This document shows, piece after piece, positions 51,748 through 63,100 of a DNA stretch of 64,000 bases. Under the pieces are notes generated by a model. It had not been told where the DNA came from. It did not search any database and saw only the letters and a list, made by a program, of their open reading frames with translations. The DNA comes from Streptomyces sp. 135 (GTDB lineage Bacteria > Actinomycetota > Actinomycetes > Streptomycetales > Streptomycetaceae), in NCBI RefSeq assembly GCF_020026305.1, contig NZ_CP075691.1:6014001-6078000 (forward strand). Direction: 5' to 3'. The translations under genes and the position numbers were made by a program. Position 1 is the stretch's first letter; each line of letters begins with the position of its first letter.

Positions 51748-52054
51748 GACTCCGCGGCTTGTCGGCCCCCGCCAACTCGGCCCGCACCCGGTGGGCGGCG
51801 GCACGGGCCGTGCCGCTACGGTGCGGGAACGGCGTGCACCGGCCGCCGCTGTGAGCCGTGTCTCAGTCGGCCAGGGCGCCTCCCGGGCCATGGCGCGGGC
51901 CCCTTTTTGTGGAGACCCCACAGAGGCTGCGGCTGTGAGCAGTCACTTCTTCAGCAACCCCGCCCGCTTCTGTCCGGGGCTGCCAGGAAAACGGCCCGGA
52001 GACTGTACGGAGTCGACGGTCCGTTTCCCCGCGGGCGCTCCGTAAGGTCGCTAC
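51748..52054 (+). other. Intergenic region before accB
   Basis: 307 bp. A short GC hairpin followed by CCTTTTTG near 51885-51907 probably ends the ABC transcript. The rest should hold the accB promoter, but I cannot pick a convincing -35/-10 pair. No coding sequence seen. Confidence 0.5.
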
Positions 52055-53647
<1,593 letters not shown>

Positions 53648-53668
53648 CCCACAAGGAGAACGCTGCAC

Positions 53669-53860
53669 ATGACACCCCCCGACATCCGTGTCGAAAAGGG
53701 CCACGCCGAGCCCGAGGAAGTCGCGGCCATCACCGCGATCCTGCTGGCCCGCGCCGCCGCCCGGCCCGCCGCCCCGGCCCGCCGCGGCCGTGACAAGGCC
53801 GGCTGGCGCCGCCTGGAGCGCACCCCGGGCTTCCGCGCCCCGCACAGCTGGCAGGGCTGA
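53669..53860 (+). CDS. accE: Acyl-CoA carboxylase epsilon subunit
   Basis: A 63-residue protein: IRVEKGHAEPEEVAAITAIL, an Ala/Arg-rich linker, then WRRLERTPGFRAPHSWQG, the conserved C-terminal motif of AccE/PccE subunits that boost carboxylase activity. AAGGAG before the ATG. Same operon as accB. Confidence 0.92.
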   Translation: MTPPDIRVEKGHAEPEEVAAITAILLARAAARPAAPARRGRDKAGWRRLERTPGFRAPHSWQG

Positions 53861-53876
53861 CACCCCCCGCACCACC

Positions 53877-53910
53877 AAGGCCCCGCACTCCTCCGGGAGG
53901 GCGGGGCCTT
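53877..53910 (+). terminator. Terminator of accB-accE
   Basis: Perfect 10-bp stem AAGGCCCCGC (53877-53886) with GCGGGGCCTT (53901-53910), 16 bp after the accE stop; the ending TT serves as a short T-tract. Confidence 0.85.
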
Positions 53911-53923
53911 ACGCGTCCCCGAA

Positions 53924-53946
53924 GGGGCACGGGGAACTGTCGCGCC
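53924..53946 (+). repeat. Dispersed GGGGCGCGGGGAACTGCGCG element, copy 2
   Basis: GGGGCACGGGGAACTGTCGC, a near match to the element at 19656-19682, again located just past a transcription terminator. Confidence 0.55.
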
Positions 53947-54018
53947 CGCCGATACCCGGCGCGCTCCCGCCGAAGGCCTGACCCGCCTCGCCCCCACAAT
54001 CCTCTCCGGAACTGACAG

Positions 54019-54046
54019 GGGCCCGCACGCCGCAGCGTGCGGGCCC
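54019..54046. terminator. Terminator of conservon 2
   Basis: Perfect 12-bp stem GGGCCCGCACGC / GCGTGCGGGCCC with a CGCA loop, 31 bp past the cvnD2 stop; usable in both directions between convergent operons. Confidence 0.8.
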
Positions 54047-54076
54047 TCATCCGCGTACCGGCAAGAAAGGCGCGTG

Positions 54077-54661
54077 CTAACGGAGCCGCGCCATCAGCGC
54101 GTGCTCGACCAGTGTGATCAGCGCGCTCTTCGCGTCCGCGCGGTGTCGCGCGTCGGTGGTGATGATCGGCGTGTCCGGGCCGATCTGGAGCGCCTCGCGG
54201 ACCTCGTCGGGCGTGTACGGCTGGTGGCCGTCGAAGCCGTTGAGGGCGATCACGAAGGGAAGGCCGGAGTTCTCGAAGTAGTCGACGGCGGGGAAGCAGT
54301 CGGCGAGCCGCCTCGTGTCGACCAGGACGACCGCGCCGATGGCGCCACGGACCAGGTCGTCCCACATGAACCAGAAGCGGTCCTGTCCGGGCGTACCGAA
54401 GAGGTACAGGATCAGGTCCTGGTCCAGGGTGATGCGGCCGAAGTCCATGGCGACGGTGGTCGTCGTCTTGTCTCCGGTGTGGGTGAGGTCGTCGATGCCC
54501 GCGGACGCGGACGTCATGACGGCCTCGGTGCGCAGCGGGTTGATCTCAGAGACCGCCCCGACGAACGTGGTCTTGCCCACGCCGAAGCCGCCCGCCACCA
54601 CGATTTTCGCGCTGGTGGTGGAGCGGGCTGTTGCTCCGCCGCTAGAGCTTGCGAAGTCCAC
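54077..54661 (-). CDS. cvnD2: Conservon GTPase CvnD (cluster 2)
   Basis: A 194-residue Ras-like GTPase: P-loop GGFGVGKTT, switch TTVAMDFGRI, G3 LFGTPGQDRF, and G4-like ALNGFDG. In conservons it is the output GTPase of a membrane complex with the CvnA kinase-like protein, CvnB and CvnC. It overlaps cvnC by 20 bp. Outside the N-terminus it is almost identical to cvnD1. Confidence 0.93.
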   Translation of the reverse strand: MDFASSSGGATARSTTSAKIVVAGGFGVGKTTFVGAVSEINPLRTEAVMTSASAGIDDLTHTGDKTTTTVAMDFGRITLDQDLILYLFGTPGQDRFWFMWDDLVRGAIGAVVLVDTRRLADCFPAVDYFENSGLPFVIALNGFDGHQPYTPDEVREALQIGPDTPIITTDARHRADAKSALITLVEHALMARLR

Positions 54662-55160
54662 TGAGCACCCTTTCGAGCAGTGTCACGTCTGGCTGGCCGC
54701 CGGCGGACTCGTCGCCGCCGGGCTGGTGGATGGCGACAAGTCCGGCCTCCGCCAGGTCGGCTACGAGGATCCGGGCGACGCCCAGGGGAATGGAGAGCAG
54801 TGCCGAGATCTCAGCGACTGACTTGATCTCGCGGCACAGGTTGCAGATCCGCTGATGCTCGGGCAACTGGCCCTGGAGCTGGTGCGGGGCGGCGGTGGTG
54901 TGCACCAGCGCCTCGATGGCGAGCTGGTAGCGCGGCCTGGTGCGGCCGCCCGTCATGGCGTACGGCCGCACCAGTGGGTTGTGCGCCAGAAGCGGGCGCC
55001 CGGTGCGGGTGGGGGCTGCTGGCTCACTCCGGGCCTCACCACTATGACGGCTCCTGGTCTGTAGCCGCTCGCTCATCAGGGCTCGAGAGCCCCTGGCCAT
55101 CTCGGTGTCACTGCCATGAGTGTGCGTCGCGGCCGCTCGGACGTCCGCCGGTCGGGTCAC
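54642..55160 (-). CDS. cvnC2: Conservon DUF742 protein CvnC (cluster 2)
   Basis: The conserved DUF742 winged-helix part starts at NPLVRPYAMTGGRTRPRYQL and runs to TLLERVLSGLRKL. The ~60 residues before it (TRPADVRAAATHTHGSDTEM...) differ from the cluster 1 protein and have no strong ribosome site. True start may be ATG 55076 or later. It lies only 6 bp from the cvnA2 stop, with no roadblock gene in between. Confidence 0.88.
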   Translation of the reverse strand: MTRPADVRAAATHTHGSDTEMARGSRALMSERLQTRSRHSGEARSEPAAPTRTGRPLLAHNPLVRPYAMTGGRTRPRYQLAIEALVHTTAAPHQLQGQLPEHQRICNLCREIKSVAEISALLSIPLGVARILVADLAEAGLVAIHQPGGDESAGGQPDVTLLERVLSGLRKL

Positions 55161-55166
55161 GGTTGC

Positions 55167-58100
55167 TCAGCCTGGCTCCCGCGAGCGTCCCTCGGGGTCG
55201 CGGGAGACCTGGGGGCCGCCCTGTGGGGTCTGTTCGGCGGTGCCCTCGACCAGATTGGCCTTGGGCACCCGCCGCGGGAGCCCGGACGGGGTGACCCCGC
55301 CCGCCTTCGGCTCCTTGAGGCGCTCGGCCCGCTGCCAGCGCTCGTCGTTGGACGAACGCCAGTCGGAGCCGTCCCGGCCGCCCTGGGCATCGCCCTGACC
55401 GCCCTGGCCGTCCTGACCGGCACCCGCGTCGGGGGCGCTCCCGTTCCCGTTCGGGGACGAGGAGCCGCGGCGGGGGAGACCCGCTTCGGTCATGTCGTGG
55501 ACGACGGACGGAGCCGGTCCCGGCCGCTCGAAGCCTACGCGCTCGGAGTCGGCCGCGGGGGCCGCCTGAGCGGATTCCGCTTCCTGCCCGTACTCGGGCT
55601 GGTAGCCGTCACCGCTGGGCCAGTCGTCCTGACGGGACCGCTCCGGATAGGAGATCTGGGGGTCCTGGTAGCCGCCTTGGGCCGCGGCCGCCGCGTCGGG
55701 GTAGTACTGCTCGTCGTACGCGGGCGCCTGCTGCTGCTCGTTGCCGTAACCGCCCTCGGCGTACTGCGTGTTGGCGTACGGGTCCTGGGTGTACTGATCG
55801 GTGGCGTACTGCTCACCGGCGTACTGCTCGTTGCCGTACGCGTTCTGGCCCTGGTCGTAGGTGACCTGCCGCTGCTCGTCGTACGCCGGCGCCTGCTGCT
55901 GCTCGTACGCGCCCTGCTGTGGCTGCTCGTGCTGCGGCCGCTGCGGCTCCACCTCGTCGCGGAAGAGCGGGCGGCTGCCGCCCGGCTGCTGGGCCTGTGC
56001 CTCCAGGGCGGCCCGGCGCTCCTCACGCATCAGGGAACGGCCGACGGGGTCGAGGCCGTGCTGACCCTCGGCGCCGTCACCGTGGTAGCGGCTGTCGTCG
56101 AAGCCCAGCTCCGCGGCGGTGTGCAGCGGCTCGGCCTCCAGGACCTGCTGCTCCGGGATGATCGACGAGACGGTGAACTCGGGGTCCTGTGCGTGGTGTT
56201 CGCCGCCGCCACCGTGCGTGATCCCGTCCGGCAGCATGACCAGAGAGGTCGTGCCCGCCTGCTCGCCCGAGGGGCGCAGCTGGACGCGGATGCCGTGCCG
56301 GTCGGCGAGGCGGCCGACCACGAACAGGCCCATGCGCTGCGAGATCGCGGCGTCCACGGTCGGCGGGTTGGCCAGCTTGTGGTTGATGTCCGCGAAGTCC
56401 TCGGCGGTGAGGCCGATGCCCTTGTCGTGGATCTCGACCATGATGCGGCCGTCGGGCAGCCGGGTCGCGGTGACGCGGACCTTGGTCTGCGGGGAGGAGA
56501 ACGTGGTGGCGTTCTCCAGGAGCTCGGCGAGCAGGTGCACGAGGTCGGTCACCGCGAGGCCGTGGATCTCGGCCTCCGGGACGCCCGACAGCTCGATGCG
56601 CTCGTACTGCTCCACCTCGGAGGAGGCGGCGCGCAGCACGTCGACCAGCGGGACCGGCTGGTCCCAGCGGCGGCCCGGCTCCTCGCCGGAGAGGACCAGG
56701 AGGTTCTCGCCGTTGCGGCGCATACGGGTCGCCAGGTGGTCCAGGCGGAAGAGGTTCTCCAGCTGGTCCGGGTCGGCTTCGTTGTTCTCCAGGTCGGTGA
56801 TGAGGGTCAGCTGGCCCTCGATCAGCGACTGGTTGCGGCGCGAGAGGTTGGTGAAGATCGCGTTGATGTTGCCGCGGAGCAGCGCCTGCTCGGCGGCGAG
56901 CCGCACGGCCTCGCGGTGCACCTGGTCGAAGGCGCGGGCGACCTCGCCGATCTCGTCCGTGGAGGTGATCGGGATGGGCTGCACACGGGTGTCGACGCGG
57001 CCGGGGTCGGTGCGCGAGAGCTGGTCGACGAGCATCGGCAGGCGCTGCTCGGCGATGTCGAAGGCGGCGGTGCGCAGCTGACGCATCGAGCGGGACATCT
57101 GGCGGGCCATCATCCCGGCCAGGATGAAGGCGGCGAGCAGCGCGAGCACCACGATGGCGCCCGTGATGTACGCGTTGCGCTGCGCGGTGGCGGCGATGTC
57201 GGAGGCCTCGTCCACGGCCTTGTCGGCGAGGTCCGACTCGATGGTGCGGTAGGCGTCGAACTTGGCGGTGGTCGTCGCCCACCAGGCCTGGCGCGTGATG
57301 CCCTTGCCGGCCAGCTCGACGCGGGCGCTCGGCTGCGTGCTCGGCAGGGTCGCGAGGGCGGCGACCATCTTCTCCTGGCTGGGCGCCGGGTTCGCCTGCT
57401 TCTCGGCGGCGGCCTTCAGTTCCTTCTTCGCCTGCTCCAGCTTGGCGACGTCCTCGGGGGTGCCGCCACCGGTGTACTCCTCGATGGCGATGCGCTCCAG
57501 GTAGGCGTACGAGGAGAGCGAGGTGCGCTGGAGCGCGAGCGAGCCGGTGCCGGGGCCCGGCTTGACGAGCAGGTGCGTGCCGAGGGACCGCTGGAGCGAC
57601 AGCGCGGCCTTGGAGAGCGAGATCGCGTAGACGGTGCGGCCGTAGCTGGTGATGTTGCCGGTGCCCAGACCGAGTTCGTTGGCGAACTCCATCAGGGGGT
57701 GCTGGATGGCGACGTAGCCCTCTTCGGTCTTCGCGCCGCTGAGCTTGGTGGTGTACGCGGCCTGGCGCAGCGGCGCCAGGTGCGGCTCGACCTTGCGGAA
57801 GGCGGCCAGACGGCGGTTGAGGCCTTCCTTGTCCGGCATCTCCTCGACGGCGTCCTTGAACGCGGCGGCCGCCTTGTCGGTGGCCTTGCGGGCCCTGACG
57901 ACGACGGGGTCGTTGCGCTTGCCGTTCAGCAGCGGTGCGGCGGAGAGGTCGCGCTCCTCGATGAGGCGGTTGCCGTAGTCGAGGGAGGCCCGCACCAGGC
58001 GGGCCGTGCTCTCGGCGTCCTGGGCCTCGCTCCAGGTGTCGATGGAGCCCTTCACCTGGAAGCCGCCCATGACGAGACCGACGAGCACGGGTATGAGCAG

Positions 58101-58289
58101 GATCGCGTTCAGCCTGGTCGGTACGCGCCAGTTGCGGGGGGACATCCGTCCGCCGGAGGAAGCCGGGGGCTCGTTGCCGGGAGTGGGGCTCACGTCAACG
58201 GGGGACGCCGCTGTGCGCGGCGGCGGGGTGAAGTTGCCCCGCGCGTCCCCGGTGGGGGGTGCCGCGGGGCTCGTCTTGCTTCGCCTCAC
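55167..58289 (-). CDS. cvnA2: Conservon sensor ATPase CvnA (cluster 2), short C-terminal tail
   Basis: A 1040-residue membrane protein. TM1 ~59-80; a ~250-residue nitrate/bacteriochemotaxis-type sensor region; TM2 ~330-355; HAMP. Then a histidine-kinase-like ATPase domain with N box ELLENATTFSSP and G box DKGIGLT, and a long disordered Gln/Tyr-rich tail. The tail ends QVSRDPEGRSREPG, whereas its paralogue continues past the same point with DVRGRLTNLRRGIQQGR. Acts as receptor that scaffolds CvnB-D. Starts at GTG 58289. Confidence 0.92.
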   Translation of the reverse strand: MRRSKTSPAAPPTGDARGNFTPPPRTAASPVDVSPTPGNEPPASSGGRMSPRNWRVPTRLNAILLIPVLVGLVMGGFQVKGSIDTWSEAQDAESTARLVRASLDYGNRLIEERDLSAAPLLNGKRNDPVVVRARKATDKAAAAFKDAVEEMPDKEGLNRRLAAFRKVEPHLAPLRQAAYTTKLSGAKTEEGYVAIQHPLMEFANELGLGTGNITSYGRTVYAISLSKAALSLQRSLGTHLLVKPGPGTGSLALQRTSLSSYAYLERIAIEEYTGGGTPEDVAKLEQAKKELKAAAEKQANPAPSQEKMVAALATLPSTQPSARVELAGKGITRQAWWATTTAKFDAYRTIESDLADKAVDEASDIAATAQRNAYITGAIVVLALLAAFILAGMMARQMSRSMRQLRTAAFDIAEQRLPMLVDQLSRTDPGRVDTRVQPIPITSTDEIGEVARAFDQVHREAVRLAAEQALLRGNINAIFTNLSRRNQSLIEGQLTLITDLENNEADPDQLENLFRLDHLATRMRRNGENLLVLSGEEPGRRWDQPVPLVDVLRAASSEVEQYERIELSGVPEAEIHGLAVTDLVHLLAELLENATTFSSPQTKVRVTATRLPDGRIMVEIHDKGIGLTAEDFADINHKLANPPTVDAAISQRMGLFVVGRLADRHGIRVQLRPSGEQAGTTSLVMLPDGITHGGGGEHHAQDPEFTVSSIIPEQQVLEAEPLHTAAELGFDDSRYHGDGAEGQHGLDPVGRSLMREERRAALEAQAQQPGGSRPLFRDEVEPQRPQHEQPQQGAYEQQQAPAYDEQRQVTYDQGQNAYGNEQYAGEQYATDQYTQDPYANTQYAEGGYGNEQQQAPAYDEQYYPDAAAAAQGGYQDPQISYPERSRQDDWPSGDGYQPEYGQEAESAQAAPAADSERVGFERPGPAPSVVHDMTEAGLPRRGSSSPNGNGSAPDAGAGQDGQGGQGDAQGGRDGSDWRSSNDERWQRAERLKEPKAGGVTPSGLPRRVPKANLVEGTAEQTPQGGPQVSRDPEGRSREPG

Positions 58290-58453
58290 TCGACCAACAA
58301 CCTCTCGGCGGCGGCACTCACTCTCGTGCCGCTGTCGTCTCCAAGGCCCGTGCTACTGGGCAGTTCAGCGCATTCCAGCACGTCAGGCATCGCTCTACCA
58401 AACAGTGGGAAGACGAAGTCGGGAGTGGTGTAAGCCTCAGATAAATCGGTCAT
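58286..58453 (-). CDS. Possible 55-residue upstream frame coupled to cvnA2
   Basis: From ATG 58453: MTDLSEAYTTPDFVFPLFGR to AAAERLLVE, with its TGA overlapping the cvnA2 GTG. It has no ribosome site at this ATG; an inner ATG 22 codons on has GGTAGAG. The acidic composition and exact overlap with cvnA2 are suggestive, but it may be fortuitous. Confidence 0.3.
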   Translation of the reverse strand: MTDLSEAYTTPDFVFPLFGRAMPDVLECAELPSSTGLGDDSGTRVSAAAERLLVE

Positions 58454-58457
58454 AAAG

Positions 58458-58484
58458 AGCGAGCCCCGCCAAAAGACGGGGCTC
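58458..58484 (-). terminator. Terminator of conservon 1
   Basis: On the minus strand GAGCCCCG, an 8-base loop, CGGGGCTC and then a T-rich stretch (CTCTTTAT), about 150 bp past the cvnD1 stop. The gap 58290-58630 between the two conservons holds this, the cvnA2 promoter region (no clear boxes seen) and the small frame above. Confidence 0.8.
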
Positions 58485-58630
58485 TTGTGCGCACAGCGAC
58501 ACCGGGCGACCGCGACGCGTGGCGGCCACCGGGGCAATTCTCTGTCGAAACGTTATGAACACGCGGGGCGGTCGTGTCAAAAGACACAGACCGCTCCGCG
58601 TGGCCTACGACAACTGCCGTATACACCTGC

Positions 58631-59230
58631 CTACTTGAGACGTGCCATAAGTGCGTGTTCAACCAGTGTGATCAGGCCACTCTTTGCGTCTGCACGGTGT
58701 CGCGCGTCGGTGGTGATGATCGGCGTACCCGGACCGATCTGGAGCGCCTCGCGCACCTCGTCGGGCGTGTACGGCTGGTGGCCGTCGAAGCCGTTGAGGG
58801 CGATCACGAAGGGAAGTCCGGAGTTCTCGAAGTAGTCGACGGCGGGGAAGCAGTCGGCGAGCCGCCTCGTGTCGACCAGGACGACCGCGCCGATGGCGCC
58901 ACGGACCAGGTCGTCCCACATGAACCAGAAGCGGTCCTGTCCGGGCGTACCGAAGAGGTACAGGATCAGGTCCTGGTCCAGGGTGATGCGGCCGAAGTCC
59001 ATCGCCACCGTCGTGGTGGTCTTGTCCCCGGTGTGGGTCAGGTCGTCGATGCCCGCGGACGCGGACGTCATGACGGCCTCGGTGCGCAGCGGGTTGATCT
59101 CCGAGACGGCCCCTACGAACGTGGTCTTGCCCACGCCGAAGCCGCCCGCCACCACGATCTTGGCGGAGGTGGTGGAACGGCCCGAGCCGGAGCCTGAGCC
59201 ACCCGAGCCGTTAGAGCTTGCGAAGTCCAC
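58631..59230 (-). CDS. cvnD1: Conservon GTPase CvnD (cluster 1)
   Basis: A 199-residue GTPase with the same P-loop and G motifs as cvnD2. It differs mainly in a Gly-Ser insertion near residues 7-16 and a few C-terminal residues. Overlaps cvnC1 by 20 bp. Last gene of the complete cvnA1-B1-C1-D1 set. Confidence 0.94.
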   Translation of the reverse strand: MDFASSNGSGGSGSGSGRSTTSAKIVVAGGFGVGKTTFVGAVSEINPLRTEAVMTSASAGIDDLTHTGDKTTTTVAMDFGRITLDQDLILYLFGTPGQDRFWFMWDDLVRGAIGAVVLVDTRRLADCFPAVDYFENSGLPFVIALNGFDGHQPYTPDEVREALQIGPGTPIITTDARHRADAKSGLITLVEHALMARLK

Positions 59231-59612
59231 TGAGCACCCTTTCGAGCAGTGTCACGTCAGGCTGGCCGCCGGCGGACTCGTCGCCGCCGGGCTGGTGGAT
59301 GGCGACGAGCCCGGCCTCGGCCAGGTCCGCCACGAGGATCCGCGCCACCCCGAGCGGCATCGACAGGAGGGCGGAGACCTCGGCCACCGACTTGACCTCA
59401 CGGCACAGGTGGCAGATCCGCTGGTGCTCGGGGAGCAGCCCCATCAGCTGGGCCGGATCGGCCGTCGTGCTCACCAGCGCCTCTATCGCGAGCTGATAGC
59501 GGGGCCGGGTCCGGCCGCCGGTCATCGCATACGGACGCACCAGCGGCTGGTCGCCCTCCATTCCGTACGAGGGATCGCCGTACGGGTTGTGAGAGGCGGT
59601 GGGCGGGGTCAT
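59211..59612 (-). CDS. cvnC1: Conservon DUF742 protein CvnC (cluster 1)
   Basis: A 133-residue protein: short N-terminus, LVRPYAMTGGRTRPRYQLAIEALV, a zinc-like HQRICHLC segment, then a winged helix (VAEVSALLSMPLGVARILVADLAEAGLV). Proposed to bind DNA or link the GTPase to the receptor. The start at 59612 has GGAGG. Confidence 0.93.
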   Translation of the reverse strand: MTPPTASHNPYGDPSYGMEGDQPLVRPYAMTGGRTRPRYQLAIEALVSTTADPAQLMGLLPEHQRICHLCREVKSVAEVSALLSMPLGVARILVADLAEAGLVAIHQPGGDESAGGQPDVTLLERVLSGLRKL

Positions 59613-59757
59613 GGATCCTCCGGGCGGGACAGCAGGTCATCTGCGTGTGCCGTCTGACAGAGCCGGTGGGGGCAGTGTGGCGGCCGGACGGTTGGTCAGT
59701 ACGTTCGGTCGGTGGGGCGGCCGAAGGGGCGAAAGCTCTTTCGGAGCCGGCTTGGGG

Positions 59758-60180
59758 CTAGTGGAGCAGGCTGCCCTGCAACTCGGCGCGGAGGTCCGGG
59801 GTGAGTACGGCGCCCGCCCGGTCGACGAGCAGGGCCATCTCGTATCCGACGAGGCCGATGTCGCACTCGGGGTGCGCGAGCACGGCCAGGGACGAACCGT
59901 CCGAGACCGACATGATGAAGAGGAACCCCCGCTCCATCTCCACCACGGTCTGCGTGACGGTGCCGCCCTCGAAGATCCGGGAGGCCCCGGCCGTGAGGGA
60001 GGTGAGCCCGGAGGCCACCGCGGCGAGCTGGTCGGCCCGATCGCGCGGGAAGCCTTCGGACATGGCCAGAAGGAGGCCGTCGGCGGAGACCACGACCGTG
60101 TGGGACACCCCGGGGGTGTTGTCCACGAAGTTGGTGATCAACCAGTTCAGATTCTGTGCCGCCTGGCTCATCGGACTCAA
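59758..60180 (-). CDS. cvnB1: Conservon roadblock/LC7 protein CvnB (cluster 1)
   Basis: A ~140-residue roadblock-fold protein (LNWLITNFVDNTPGVSHTVVVSADGLLLAMSEGFPRD) that in conservons binds and regulates the GTPase. A TTG at 60180 sits 6 bases after AGGAG and directly follows the cvnA1 stop; the alternative ATG is three codons in (60171). It is the only cvnB in this two-conservon block. Confidence 0.93.
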   Translation of the reverse strand: MSPMSQAAQNLNWLITNFVDNTPGVSHTVVVSADGLLLAMSEGFPRDRADQLAAVASGLTSLTAGASRIFEGGTVTQTVVEMERGFLFIMSVSDGSSLAVLAHPECDIGLVGYEMALLVDRAGAVLTPDLRAELQGSLLH

Positions 60181-63100
60181 CTAACGCTCCTGCTGGTGAG
60201 TGGGGCGAGGGAAACTGCCGGTCTGGCCGGTACCGGCCTGGCGACCCTGCTGAATGCCCCGACGGAGATTCGTCAGCCGGCCGCGGACGTCATCGGGCGC
60301 ACGCGAGACCTGCGGACCCGTGCTGCTTTCCTGCTGCTGCTGGGCCGTGCCCGCGACCAGGTTGGCCCGCGGGACGCGGCGCGGCAGTCCAGAGGTGGTG
60401 ATGCCGCCCGCGGTGGGCTGGCGGACGCGCTCGGCCTGGCGGCCCAGCTCGTCGTTGGGCGAGGAACGCCAGGTGGTGCCGGCGCCGCCATTGCTGTTCG
60501 CGTTCGCGTTCGTGTTCGCCGGAGCGGCCGTGCCCGGGCGCTGGGGACGCGACGGCAGCGGTTGCTGCTGGTCGCCGCCCTGGGGCGCCTGCTGCTGCTC
60601 CTGCTGACGGCTCTGCTGCTCGGCCTGCGCCCGCTGGTTCTGCTGCTGCTGGAACCAGTTGGTCTCCAGCGTGTCGTACAGCGGTGTACGACCGTCACCG
60701 GGACCGGCGGCGGGCAGCAGGTCCTCGGGCCGCGCGGAGGCGGGCTGCGCGGGCAGCGCGTGCTGCCCGGTGGCGTGCGGCTGCTGCTGTCCGGAGACCT
60801 GCGGGTGCTGCCCGGTGGCCTGCGGCTGCTGGGGCAGGCCCTGGTGGGCGTCGCCCTGGCCGCGGCGCGGGGCCGGCGGGCGCGGGACGGTGTAGTCGGG
60901 CATCTCCCGGCCGCCCTGCTGCGCCGGGCCGCCCGCCTGGTCCTGCTGCTGACCCGGCTGGTTCTGCCGCCGGCCGGGCCGGCCCTGCTGGGGGTTTTGC
61001 TGCGCGTCGCCCTGGCCGCCGAAGACGTCCGAGCGGACGAACTGGCCCGTGCCCTGGTCCTGCGGCGCGGGCGTGCCGGGCGGCGGCGCGTTGAAGTCCG
61101 GGCGGGGGAACTCCGCGGTGGAGCCGGGGCCCTGCCGGTCGTCGGGAGCCGCCGTGGGCTGCGCGAACTGACCGGTGGACTCGTGCTCCTCGTGACCGCG
61201 CGGGGCGTCGAAGGGCTCGTGCGAGACCTGCGGCTGCGCGTTCTCGTCGCTCCAACTGGGCACGCGCGGCTGCGGGTTGCCCCCGGGCAGCTCGGCACGC
61301 GGCCCCCCACGGGGCGGCAGCTGAGGCCGACGCCCCTGGTCACCGGCGTCGGCCGGCGGGTTCATGGCGTTCGTACGCTGCTGGGGGACCGGAGGCTGCT
61401 GCGCACCGCCGCCGCGACCACCCTGGGGCGCCTGCGACTGCTGTGCCTGCGGTGGTTGCTGAGTCTGCGGTCGACGGCCCTGCGGAGCGCCTGCGCCCTG
61501 CGGACGCTGCTGTCCGCCGTCGCGGGCGGGCAGCGCGGCCCGCGGGCCCGAACCGGCGACCTGCTGGCGCGGCGCACCGGCACCCTGCCGACCCGCACCG
61601 CCCGGACCGCGGCGGCGGGCCGCCGCCGAGCGCAGGGACCGCCGCGGCCGGGACCACTGCCGAGGCAGGGCCGCCGTTGCCCGTCTGCCCCGCGGCGCGC
61701 GCCGCGGCACCCGCGGCGGCCTGAGCCGCGGCGGGACCGCCGGTCACACCGGGAGCACCGGGCTTGCCGGGCACCTTCTTGCCGCCCTGGGCGACATCGA
61801 CGGGCAGCATGACCAGCGCGGTCGTACCACCGGAGTCGGAGGGGCGCAGCTGGATGCGGATGCCGTGGCGCTGCGAGAGGCGGCCGACCACGAACAGACC
61901 CATGCGACGGGAGACGGAGACGTCCACGGTGGGCGGCGAGGCGAGCCGCTCGTTGATCGCGGCGAGGTCCTCGGGGGAGAGGCCGATGCCGGTGTCGTGG
62001 ATCTCGATGAGCACGCGGCCGTCGGGCAGCGCGTGACCGGTGACCTTCACCTTGGTCTGCGGCGAGGAGAACGAGGTGGCGTTCTCCAGCAGCTCGGCGA
62101 GGAGGTGCACGAGGTCGTTGACCACGCGGCCCGCGACCTCGGTGGCGGGCACGGCGGAGAGTTCGATGCGCTCGTACTGCTCCACCTCGGAGGCGGCGGC
62201 ACGCAGCACGTCGACCAGCGGCACGGGCCGCGTCCAGCGGCGGCCCGGCTCCTCACCGGCGAGGACGAGGAGGTTCTCACCGTTACGGCGCATGCGGGTC
62301 GCGAGGTGGTCGAGCTTGAAGAGCGAGGAGAGCTGGTCCGGGTCGGCCTCGCGGGACTCCAGCTCGGAGATGAGCGAGAGCTGGCGCTGGATGAGGCCCT
62401 GGGAGCGGCGCGAGAGGTTGGTGAACATCGCGTTGACGTTGCCCCGCAGGAGGGCCTGCTCGGCGGCGAGGCGGACGGCCTCGCGGTGCACGTCGTCGAA
62501 GGCCGCGGCCACCTGGCCGATCTCGTCCCGGGAGTGCACACCGACGGACTCGACGGAGGTGTCGACGTCCTGCGGGTCGGACTCCGAGAGCTGCTTGACC
62601 AGCTCGGGCAGACGGTCCTGGGCGACCTTGGTCGCGGTGTCCTGGAGCCGGCGCAGCGAGCGGATCATGGACCGGGCCACGACGAAGGCGCCGACGAGCG
62701 AGACCCCGAGCACGAGCAGGATCAGCGCACCGTTGAGGATGGCCGCCTGCTCCGACTCGTTGCGCAGCTCGCGGGCCTTCTGCTCCATCTCGCCGAGCAG
62801 CGTCAGCTCGATCTTCGACATCGCGTCGATCTTGGTGGTGTCGTTGTCGACCCAGTCCTTGTACGACCGCTTGTCCTGGAGCTTGATGCCGCCCTCCTGC
62901 TCGAGGACGCGCTTGGCGTACTCGTTGGCGGCCTTGATCTGGGCGTTGCCGCCGTCGATCGGCTTGGTCAGCTCGTCGGGGTTGCCCGCGTAGATCTTGC
63001 TGAACGTCTGGAGCTGCGAGCGCTCCTTCTCGTTGGCGCTGAGACCGAAGGTGCGGTCGGTCTCGGAGATCTTGCCGTACTCGCTGTCGTTCGCGGGCAG

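Noticed and set aside
55116..58433. 1105-codon open frame on the plus strand
   Set aside because: It is the antisense of cvnA2; GC bias keeps shadow frames open. The composition is meaningless (Arg/Gly/Leu-rich) and no family motif appears.
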